Assembly: GCA_035593725.1 (NCBI GenBank)
Contig: DAOSZN010000003.1
Span: forward strand, 62,001 to 126,000
DNA length: 64,000 nucleotides
Direction of reading: 5' to 3'
Origin: UBA4971 sp029551185
GTDB lineage: Bacteria; Bacillota; SHA-98; UBA4971
Shown piece by piece: positions 27,018 to 34,423 of this stretch; the stretch's first letter is position 1; every line of letters starts with the position of its first letter. The position numbers and the translations under genes are program-made. The notes below the pieces were generated by a model. It saw only the letters and a list, made by a program, of their open reading frames with translations, was not told where the DNA came from and searched no databases.

Positions 27018-27944
27018 ATGGGGGAGGTACAAGTAGATACTATGAAAAGACCAATGGTGGAGTGTGTCCCGAATTTCAGTGAAGGACGAAGGCCTGAAGT
27101 GGTGCAGGAGATTGCCGATGCAATAAGGAGCGTTCCCGGAGTCCGACTGCTTGATCAATCCTCTGACGTAAATCATAATCGATCCGTCCTGACTTTTGTG
27201 GGCGAACCTATGGCAGTGAAGGATGCAGCGTTTAGGGCTATTTCCCGCGCTGCTGAACTTATAGATATGGAGAAGCACCAAGGGGAACATCCACGGATCG
27301 GAGCTGCAGATGTAGTCCCTTTTGTGCCTGTGAGAGGAGTCACTATAGATGACTGTGTAGAACTGGCGCGGAGGTTGGGGCAAGAAGTTGCAGATAAACT
27401 TCACATTCCGGTATACCTTTATGAGGAAGCAGCTACCTCGGAAGACCGCCGAAATCTCGCCAACATCCGAAGAGGAGAATATGAAGGCCTGAAGAACGAG
27501 ATTAGCCTCCCGGAAAGACATCCTGATTTCGGCATGCCTGTTATGCATCCTACTGCAGGTGCTACAGTGATAGGCGCCCGCAATTACCTGATTGCTTATA
27601 ATATCAATCTCAACACATCCGATATTTCTGTCGCAAAGAAGATAGCTCGGCGAGTCCGGGCAAGCAGCGGGGGATTAATGTACGTGAAAGCCCTCGGCAT
27701 TATGCTGGAAGACAGGAATCTAGCTCAAGTCTCCATGAACCTCACAAATTTCGAGAAGACTCCTATACATGTGGTTTTTAACTTAGTGAAGACAGAAGCC
27801 GAACGCTACGGCGTATCTATTGTAAGCAGTGAGATTATTGGCCTTGTCCCCATGAACGCGCTCTTGGAGGCTGCCGGGTATTATCTACGCCTTGAGAGCT
27901 TTTCCGGAAAACAGGTGTTGGAAGCCGGAATATGGGACGAATAG
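27018..27944 (+). CDS. ftcD: Glutamate formimidoyltransferase (FtcD type)
   Basis: Transfers a formimino group to tetrahydrofolate. Motifs: VECVPNFSEGR at the N-terminus, SSDVNHNRSVLTFVG, EHPRIGAADVVPFVP, and VIGARNYLIAYNINL. The 308 aa length equals the transferase domain alone; the cyclodeaminase is the separate gene fchA. ATG 27018 lacks a ribosome site, so ATG 27042 may be the true start. Substrate could be formiminoglutamate (histidine pathway) or formiminoglycine (purine pathway); no histidase or urocanase gene is in view. It ends in a strong terminator, so it is regulated apart from hutI. Confidence 0.9.
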   Translation: MGEVQVDTMKRPMVECVPNFSEGRRPEVVQEIADAIRSVPGVRLLDQSSDVNHNRSVLTFVGEPMAVKDAAFRAISRAAELIDMEKHQGEHPRIGAADVVPFVPVRGVTIDDCVELARRLGQEVADKLHIPVYLYEEAATSEDRRNLANIRRGEYEGLKNEISLPERHPDFGMPVMHPTAGATVIGARNYLIAYNINLNTSDISVAKKIARRVRASSGGLMYVKALGIMLEDRNLAQVSMNLTNFEKTPIHVVFNLVKTEAERYGVSIVSSEIIGLVPMNALLEAAGYYLRLESFSGKQVLEAGIWDE

Positions 27945-27976
27945 TAGCCAATTGAGACAATTGGCTACCGGTTTTT
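27944..27976 (+). terminator. Intrinsic terminator between ftcD and hutI
   Basis: GTAGCCAATTG (27944-27954) pairs perfectly with CAATTGGCTAC (27958-27968) across a 3-base loop, followed by CGG and TTTTT. The stem begins inside the ftcD stop codon. It should stop or attenuate transcription before hutI. Confidence 0.85.
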
Positions 27977-27990
27977 GGCAAGGGGGATTG

Positions 27991-29322
27991 ATGATATTGA
28001 CGAACAGAGGGGGCCCGGGGATTCGGATTCGTGCCGATCTGCTGGTCGAAAACGCGTCCGAAGTAATCACTCTTGCGGCTGACCCGACCGAGAACGGAAT
28101 CCCGGGGCCGCGCACCGGCTCTTCCATGAGAAACTTAGGAATAATCTCTGACGGGAGCGTAGCTGCTTTCAACGGCCGCATCGTAGCTACGGGAAAAAGC
28201 CGTGAGGTTAGGGAGAAAATTGAACTCGCACCAAATGCAGAAGTGATAGATGCCAAAGGCATGGTGGTCTTGCCGGGATTCGTGGATTCCCACACCCATC
28301 TGGTTTTTGCAGGATCCAGAGAACAGGAATTTGTTCAAAGGGCTGAAGGCAAAACCTACCTCGAAATATTAGAAGGGGGCGGTGGAATCCTCTCTACAGT
28401 CAGAGCCACACGCGAGGCCTCTGAATCCCGACTTTTGGCCTTAGGCATGAAGCATCTGGACATAATGATGTGCCACGGAACGACTACTGTGGAAATCAAG
28501 AGCGGGTACGGGTTGTCTGTTGATGAGGAGCTCAAAACCCTTCGTGTCATACGAGAACTGGCGAAGTGTCACCCGGTTGATGTAGTCAGCACGTTCATGG
28601 GCGCTCATGCCGTGCCGCCTGAATATGCCGGAGATACCGAAGGATATGTGAAACATGTAATAGACGACATGCTTCCCAGAGTAAAAGAAGAGAATCTGGC
28701 TGAGTTTTGTGATGTGTTTTGCGAAAGAGGAGTATTTTCAGTCGGGCAATCAAGGAGAATATTAGAGGCGGGACTTGCTTTAGGTCTTCTCCCCCGGATT
28801 CATGCAGATGAAATGGGTTCCTTAGGAGGAGCTGAGTTAGCAGCGGAAATCGGAGCCGTCTCCGCAGACCATTTGCCATACGCTTCGGAAAAAGGGATCC
28901 GCAAAATGGCTGAAGCGGGGGTAACAGCGACTCTCCTCCCTGTGACCTCATTTACTCTCGGGCTGGGGCGGTATGCTGATGCCAAGGCTTTCATTTCTGC
29001 AGGATGCCCTGTAGCTCTGGCCACCGATTTCAATCCGGGCACCGGTCCCACGTTATCCATGCAGTTTGTCATGAATACAGCTGCCCTTGGCATGAAGCTT
29101 CACCCGGCGGAGATCATATGCGCAAGCACTATTAATGCTGCCCATGGGTTGATGCGCGGAAATCTCATAGGCAGTCTTGAGACTGGGAAACTTGCTGACA
29201 TGGTTATTGCAGACACTGACACCTACTTGAAAATCCCATATCAACCAGGCGTGAACATCGTGGACAAAGTAATCAAAAGGGGAAGGCTTGTTGTAAATGA
29301 AGGGAGGCGAATTGCATCATGA
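27991..29322 (+). CDS. hutI: Imidazolonepropionase
   Basis: A metal-dependent amidohydrolase that opens the imidazolone ring to give formiminoglutamate. It has HxH in VDSHTHLVFAG, the substrate segment EGGGGILSTVRATR, the metal His in RIHADEMGS and the catalytic Asp in LATDFNPG. ATG 27991 (443 aa) has AAGGGGG just before it and is preferred over an upstream start. The N-terminal tail is about 20 residues longer than usual, with an insert around PTENGIPGPR. It overlaps fchA by four bases (ATGA). Confidence 0.93.
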   Translation: MILTNRGGPGIRIRADLLVENASEVITLAADPTENGIPGPRTGSSMRNLGIISDGSVAAFNGRIVATGKSREVREKIELAPNAEVIDAKGMVVLPGFVDSHTHLVFAGSREQEFVQRAEGKTYLEILEGGGGILSTVRATREASESRLLALGMKHLDIMMCHGTTTVEIKSGYGLSVDEELKTLRVIRELAKCHPVDVVSTFMGAHAVPPEYAGDTEGYVKHVIDDMLPRVKEENLAEFCDVFCERGVFSVGQSRRILEAGLALGLLPRIHADEMGSLGGAELAAEIGAVSADHLPYASEKGIRKMAEAGVTATLLPVTSFTLGLGRYADAKAFISAGCPVALATDFNPGTGPTLSMQFVMNTAALGMKLHPAEIICASTINAAHGLMRGNLIGSLETGKLADMVIADTDTYLKIPYQPGVNIVDKVIKRGRLVVNEGRRIAS

Positions 29323-29996
29323 CTTTTGGGAATCTCACGGTATCTGAGTTTGTTCAAGCTGTTGCCGAAGGGTCTCCCACCCCTGGCGGGGGAAGTGTTT
29401 CCCCTTTGATAGCAAGTCTTTCATCTGCTCTGATAAGCATGGTAGGCTCTTTAACCGCCTCTCGATTAGAGGCCGGTGTTTCACGAAAATGCGATGAAAC
29501 GGACAGGGACACTTATTGTGAAGACATCATACGCAAACAGCTCATACTCGACGCTGTAAGTGTCGCTAACCGTCTCCAAGCTCGTTTTCTGGTCCTTGCT
29601 GATGAGGATTCGGCAGCTTATGATAGGGTAATTGCCGCTTACAGACTGCCGAGGGGCACTGAAGACGAAAAGCAAGCCCGGTCTTGTGCTATCCAAGATG
29701 CACTTAAGGATGCATGCCGTGTTCCCGCTGAAGTTGTCAAGTTGGCGCTGGAAGTATTGCACCTTACAGAGATTATGGCAGAACATGGGATGAAGAGCGC
29801 TCTATCAGATGTAGCAGTCGCTTGTCTTGCCGCTTGGGCAGGGATGAGAGGCGCGTATTTCAATGTAAGGATTAACTTGCCTTCTATCAAGGATAAGGCT
29901 TTCGTCAAGGAAACAGAGGATGATGTGGCGGATTTCATGTCATCCGGCAAAGCCATTTTTGAGCGGGTTATGGCGCAAATCGAACAGTCGCTGTAG
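29319..29996 (+). CDS. fchA: Formiminotetrahydrofolate cyclodeaminase
   Basis: Converts 5-formimino-THF to 5,10-methenyl-THF plus ammonia. The 225 aa protein shows the family's SPTPGGGSVSPL (about 19-30), the all-helical body, and ALSDVAVACLAAWAG. It is coupled to hutI by an ATGA overlap. In purine-fermenting clostridia this enzyme recovers the formimino carbon from glycine-type intermediates, so its position 7 kb from the purine-type cluster may matter. Confidence 0.92.
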   Translation: MTFGNLTVSEFVQAVAEGSPTPGGGSVSPLIASLSSALISMVGSLTASRLEAGVSRKCDETDRDTYCEDIIRKQLILDAVSVANRLQARFLVLADEDSAAYDRVIAAYRLPRGTEDEKQARSCAIQDALKDACRVPAEVVKLALEVLHLTEIMAEHGMKSALSDVAVACLAAWAGMRGAYFNVRINLPSIKDKAFVKETEDDVADFMSSGKAIFERVMAQIEQSL

Positions 29997-30168
29997 ACCT
30001 GTGGGTATAGCTTGTATCTCGCTGTACATTGAGCAGACGCTGTCGATGTCGGTTCATGGACATAACTTGTATGGTACTGCGAGCCGAGTATCGGCCGGAA
30101 GGCAAGAAGAGCAATATCTTATCACGCTGTATATGGAATGTATTGAGCTGAGAAAGGAGTGATATGAC

Positions 30169-30690
30169 ATGTCAAAAAAAGCTCTTATAGTCATAGATAT
30201 GCTAAGAGATTTCATTGAGCCTTGCGGCAAACTATATATCGGTCCAACTGCAGAGAAGGTAACCCAGGCGATTTCTGAAGAAATTGAAAAAGCCAGATCC
30301 TATGGAACGCCCATAATTTATTTGTGTGATTCACACAGCGAGGACGATCCTGAGTTTAGGATGTTCCCACCCCATTGTGTTATCGGAACCCCCGGCGCGG
30401 AAGTAGTTGATGAGCTAAGACCTCATCCGGGGGACAAGATTATTCCTAAACGCAGGTACAGCGGCTTTTTCCAGACAGACTTGGATCTCACTTTAAGAGA
30501 ACTTGATATTGACGAAGTCGTGCTGGTAGGGGTTTGCACTAATATATGCAACCTATACACAGCAGCAGACGCCAGGATGCTGAATTACAAGGTCACAGCA
30601 CTTAAAGAGTGTATGTCGTCCTTTGACGAAGCAGCGCACGAGTTTGCTCTTAAAGAAATGGAGCAAACCCTCGGTGTAAAAGTCGTATAG
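30169..30690 (+). CDS. Isochorismatase-fold cysteine hydrolase
   Basis: The 173 aa protein belongs to the isochorismatase/nicotinamidase superfamily. The triad is visible as Asp in VIDMLRDFI, Lys in IIPKRRYSGF, and Cys in GVCTNICN. A His/Asp metal site typical of nicotinamidases (DSHSEDDPEF) is present, so nicotinamide or a ureide/carbamoyl amide are both plausible substrates. AAAGGAG lies 9 bases before the ATG. It stands between the formimino genes and the folate genes. Confidence 0.82.
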   Translation: MSKKALIVIDMLRDFIEPCGKLYIGPTAEKVTQAISEEIEKARSYGTPIIYLCDSHSEDDPEFRMFPPHCVIGTPGAEVVDELRPHPGDKIIPKRRYSGFFQTDLDLTLRELDIDEVVLVGVCTNICNLYTAADARMLNYKVTALKECMSSFDEAAHEFALKEMEQTLGVKVV

Positions 30691-30763
30691 CGGCCGGACA
30701 GTCAAATAACCAAACCCATTTGCTTAATAAGGCTGTCAATAAGGCTGCCAAGGAGTGATAACC

Positions 30764-32017
30764 CTGACCGAAACCGGTAAATTGCAACAACATAGGCATC
30801 ATAACGCCCGCGCTCTCGCGATTGAATCTGAACGCGACATAGCCTCTGAAATGGAAAGACTTGGAGTTTCCCCTGAAGGCATTCAGATAATGGAGAAAAA
30901 GGGCGTCTTTCGAGTAATATTCCTTGAACAGGTTTCCTTGAGACAGGCTATAATCATCAAGCAAGAAATGCTGTCAAAAGGGGGAGATGCTGCTATGAAC
31001 GCCAAAGTAGCTTCTCTTGCCGGGGATTCCACAGATATCTTGCTTATGGGCACAACAAGTCAGCTTCTAAGGGCTTCAGAAGGACTCATGCGCCAACCTT
31101 TCGGTTTGCCTCAAATCGCGGAAGAGATATTAGAAGTCCTTGATGCTCTGGAACCCTATGGCGATAGGATCCTTCAACTTGGAAGGCACGCTTTACCCCT
31201 GGGCGCCAAAACCTATATCATGGGCATTCTCAATACAACGCCTGACTCGTTTTCCGATGGCGGGACACACATGACGGTAGACGCAGCAGTGGAACATGCT
31301 TGGCGTCTTGTGGAAGAAGGAGCTGACATTATTGATATCGGCGGTGAGTCTACAAGGCCGGGCGCCTCTCCTGCACCGCCGGCGGAAGAAATCAGGCGGG
31401 TGATCCCTGTTATTGAGGCGCTCGGACAGGATTTCCCTGTTCCTGTCTCAGTGGATACATACAAGAGTGAGGTAGCTGAAGCAGCTATTGCTGCAGGCGC
31501 TCACATGATTAATGACATCTCCGCTCTGACTATAGATCCACGTCTGGGAGGAATCGTGGCCGGGGCTAAGGTCCCGATTGTGCTTATGCATATGAAAGGG
31601 CGGCCCAGAGATATGCAGGAGAACCCGGAATATGAATCAGTAGTATCTGAGGTTACGGGATTTCTCCGCACTTCTGTCGCTCGGGCTAAGGAATATGGGA
31701 TATCCGGCGAGAATATAATCATTGATCCGGGAATTGGGTTCGGCAAGACAGTTGCCCATAACCTTGAACTGCTGAGGCGCCTCAAAGAACTAAAAAGTCT
31801 TGGTTGTCCGATACTCTTAGGCACCTCCCGCAAATCGTTCATCGGAAGGACGCTGGGGCTTCCGGTGGAAGACAGAGTCGAAGGCACAGCTGCCACCATT
31901 GCCCTTGGGATAGCGTCCGGTGTTGATATTGTCCGTGTTCACGATGTGAAGTATATGGCTAGAGTCGCCAGGATGACCGATGCTATCGTGAGGGGAGGGA
32001 CCAGTTGTGAAAGGTGA
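30764..32017 (+). CDS. folP: Dihydropteroate synthase with N-terminal extension (CTG start)
   Basis: Joins p-aminobenzoate to the pterin pyrophosphate. The C-terminal 270 residues are a TIM barrel: MGILNTTPDSFSDGG, GADIIDIGGESTRPG, INDISAL, and IIDPGIGFGKT. About 140 residues precede it; related Firmicutes DHPS proteins have such an extension. A GTG at 30755 overlaps its own ribosome site and cannot be used; CTG 30764 lies 8 bases after AGGAG (30751-30755) and is the best start, giving 417 aa. It overlaps folB, which overlaps folK-birA. Confidence 0.88.
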   Translation: MTETGKLQQHRHHNARALAIESERDIASEMERLGVSPEGIQIMEKKGVFRVIFLEQVSLRQAIIIKQEMLSKGGDAAMNAKVASLAGDSTDILLMGTTSQLLRASEGLMRQPFGLPQIAEEILEVLDALEPYGDRILQLGRHALPLGAKTYIMGILNTTPDSFSDGGTHMTVDAAVEHAWRLVEEGADIIDIGGESTRPGASPAPPAEEIRRVIPVIEALGQDFPVPVSVDTYKSEVAEAAIAAGAHMINDISALTIDPRLGGIVAGAKVPIVLMHMKGRPRDMQENPEYESVVSEVTGFLRTSVARAKEYGISGENIIIDPGIGFGKTVAHNLELLRRLKELKSLGCPILLGTSRKSFIGRTLGLPVEDRVEGTAATIALGIASGVDIVRVHDVKYMARVARMTDAIVRGGTSCER

Positions 32018-32375
32018 CAGGATAACCCTAAGGAACATGGTATTCTATGGGTATCACGGGGCGTTTGAAGCAGAGAAGGAACTTGGGCAGAGATTCGAAG
32101 TCGATGTTGAATTAGTTACCGGTCTTTCGGTTCCGGGGCAAACTGATGATTTGGAGCAGAGTATTAATTATGTTGACGTGTACACGCTTGTGCAGGACAT
32201 TGTCCAAGAGAGAAGCTATAACCTGCTTGAAGCCATAGCTGAGAATATCGCAGGGGAGATCTTGTCAGCATATTCAGTGGATCAGGTGGTTGTGAGAGTG
32301 AGAAAGCCTAATGTGCCCATCGGTGGCGTGATAGACCATGTTGAAGTGGAAATTACCAGGCAAGGCCGGGGGTGA
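32007..32375 (+). CDS. folB: Dihydroneopterin aldolase
   Basis: A 122 aa T-fold enzyme of folate synthesis that splits dihydroneopterin to hydroxymethyl-dihydropterin. Conserved segments are FYGYHGAFEAEKELGQRFEV, INYVDVYTLV with the tight turn, and KPNVPIGGVIDHVEVEI with the catalytic Lys. It overlaps folP and the following folK-birA gene by a few bases, so the three are translated together. Confidence 0.95.
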   Translation: MKGDRITLRNMVFYGYHGAFEAEKELGQRFEVDVELVTGLSVPGQTDDLEQSINYVDVYTLVQDIVQERSYNLLEAIAENIAGEILSAYSVDQVVVRVRKPNVPIGGVIDHVEVEITRQGRG

Positions 32376-33712
32376 AGAGAACGCCTGCGCACGCATATTT
32401 AGGATTCGGCTCCAACTTAGAAGAAAGGCGAGAGAACATCACTAATGGCCTGGCCATGTTGCGTGAGTCCGGACAGGTAAAGATTATTAAGATATCCTCT
32501 CTCTATGAGACAGAACCTATGGGCTACACTCGACAGGGCTTGTTCTTGAACGCTGTTGCCCTGGTAGAGACGGATCTTTCACCTCAAGACTTGTTGTCCC
32601 TGTGCAAAAGCGTAGAAGTTCAACTTGGCCGAAAGCCAACGGTAAGATGGGGGCCGAGGATTCTTGATATCGATATTCTTATGTACTTTATGGAATCAGG
32701 CGACACTCTTCCTAGTGATTCAGAGAACGTCATTCAGGTAGAGTTAGATACCCAAGCTTTAACTCTTCCTCATCCTCGGATGTGGGAGAGGGGGTTTGTC
32801 ATTATTCCATTAGCTGAGGTAAGCCCTAACCTTTTGATGGCTGACGGACGTCGAATCAAATCTCTCATCCAAGACTTCCGTATGTGGACAGGCCTTAGAT
32901 TATTTGAGACCGGACCTTGGTGGCAGGAAGTCGGTGTAAACTGTAAGGGTTGGCAGATAATGCGGTTTGCCGAGGTAGAATCGACAAATACCATAGCTGT
33001 TAACCTCGCTTCTTTCGGCGCCCCTGAAGGCACTTGCATTATAGCGGAAACCCAAAGCGCAGGCAGGGGAAGACGGGGACGGCTGTGGCATTCGCCGTCG
33101 GGTGGATTGTGGCTTTCCATATTGCTCAGGCCAAAGATTCAATCACCCGATGTAGGCTGGCTTTCTCTTATAGCAGGCGTCGCTGTGTCTTCTGCCATTC
33201 GGGACACGTTTCAGCTCCCCGCAGTAGTCAAGTGGCCTAACGATGTGCTGGTCTCCGGGAAGAAGGTATGTGGGATCTTGCCTGAGACCAGGTTCATCGG
33301 GGATGAGATGGACTTTGCCGTTGTCGGAATAGGAGTCAATGTCGCAATTGATACGAGTCTGCTCCCACGTAAGGTGCAGGAGACTTCGGCAACTTTAGTA
33401 AGCCCTGATCATCCTTTCGCATCCGAAGCTCGTGAGGCATTGACAGTATCGCTATTAGATAACTTCTCCCTCTTGTACAGGCAGTTTTTATCCGAGGGTT
33501 TTTCGGGGATACTGCAAGAGGTGAAGGAATACTGTGACACCCTTGGACGGGAGGTTATCGTCTCGCATCTTGGCATGCCTGTTCATGGGATTGCAGTAGA
33601 CATAGACTCTGATGCCGGACTAATCATTCGCACTGAGTCAGGAGAAGATATCCATGTTATGTCCGGGGAGGTAAGCATCAGGGTTCCAGGCGCAGGTTAC
33701 GCCTGTGAATGA
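32372..33712 (+). CDS. Fused HPPK (FolK) and biotin-protein ligase (BirA)
   Basis: A single 446 aa frame joins two enzymes. Residues 1-165 are FolK, which pyrophosphorylates hydroxymethyl-dihydropterin: AYLGFGSNLEER, SSLYETEPMGY, RWGPRILDIDILMY, LPHPRMWERGFV. Residues about 200-446 are a class I biotin ligase: EVESTNTIA, the biotinyl-AMP loop AGRGRRGRLWHS, VKWPNDVLVSGKKVCGIL, and a small C-terminal SH3-like domain. There is no N-terminal HTH. GTG start within the folB end. There is no stop or frameshift between the parts. Folate and biotin enzymes are not known to act together; the fusion is unusual. Confidence 0.9.
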   Translation: MKRTPAHAYLGFGSNLEERRENITNGLAMLRESGQVKIIKISSLYETEPMGYTRQGLFLNAVALVETDLSPQDLLSLCKSVEVQLGRKPTVRWGPRILDIDILMYFMESGDTLPSDSENVIQVELDTQALTLPHPRMWERGFVIIPLAEVSPNLLMADGRRIKSLIQDFRMWTGLRLFETGPWWQEVGVNCKGWQIMRFAEVESTNTIAVNLASFGAPEGTCIIAETQSAGRGRRGRLWHSPSGGLWLSILLRPKIQSPDVGWLSLIAGVAVSSAIRDTFQLPAVVKWPNDVLVSGKKVCGILPETRFIGDEMDFAVVGIGVNVAIDTSLLPRKVQETSATLVSPDHPFASEAREALTVSLLDNFSLLYRQFLSEGFSGILQEVKEYCDTLGREVIVSHLGMPVHGIAVDIDSDAGLIIRTESGEDIHVMSGEVSIRVPGAGYACE

Positions 33713-33727
33713 GGGGTGGCGTGTGGA

Positions 33728-34171
33728 ATGTCTCCGAAAATACTCGCTCTTGTCACCGCTTTGGTGGCAGGTATATCCATGGCGATACAGGGATCGGTAA
33801 ACACCAAGCTTGGACAGGTCATAGGCAATTGGGAGGCCATTTTAGTCGTACACGTAGTAGGCCTTGTCACTATCTTAATCCTTCTATTCGTATTCAGTGT
33901 AGGGAAAGGCGACCTTAGCCGTATAACTCAGGGGCCTTGGTACTATTCCCTTGGTGGTCTGATAGGTGTCCTCATTGTTTGGGGTGTTGTCTCCAGCATG
34001 CCTAAACTAGGTGTAGCAGTAGCGACTACTTCCATTATTGTGGGACAGACACTCACAGCTCTAATCATAGACCATTTCGGGCTTTTTGGCTTAAGTCGAA
34101 TGCCTTTTACATGGCTTAAGGGGCTGGGCTTGGTTCTTCTCTCTGTAGGCGCCGGGCTGCTTCTAAGCTGA
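33728..34171 (+). CDS. DMT-family membrane protein (DUF606/YdcZ type)
   Basis: A 147-151 aa protein of five membrane segments, of the DUF606 half-size DMT superfamily (VTALVAGISMAIQGSVN at the start and GQTLTALIIDHFGLFG, both family signatures). Such proteins probably form homodimers and export small metabolites. ATG 33728 fits the GAGGGG better than GTG 33716. It follows the folK-birA stop within 16 bases. Confidence 0.85.
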   Translation: MSPKILALVTALVAGISMAIQGSVNTKLGQVIGNWEAILVVHVVGLVTILILLFVFSVGKGDLSRITQGPWYYSLGGLIGVLIVWGVVSSMPKLGVAVATTSIIVGQTLTALIIDHFGLFGLSRMPFTWLKGLGLVLLSVGAGLLLS

Positions 34172-34423
34172 GTATACGTGGGTAGTTCGTGTCGCTTTTA
34201 TTGATTGTCTGCCGAAAAATTAAAGAAATCGTCAAAACTAACAGGAAATACCATAAACTTATCGAAGATTTAAACGTTGCATGCATGTACGAGTAGGAAT
34301 TGCTTTGCCCTCACCTGGAACAGTGACGTCCTGAGACGATCTTGATATCAGCATTTCTTGGTAGCTCATGTCGGTGTCTCACGAAGATGAATGACAATTG
34401 CCATGGGTAGAGAGGGAAGAATA

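Noticed and set aside
30755..30757. GTG as folP start
   Set aside because: The GTG overlaps the only ribosome site; a start codon needs several bases of spacing from it.
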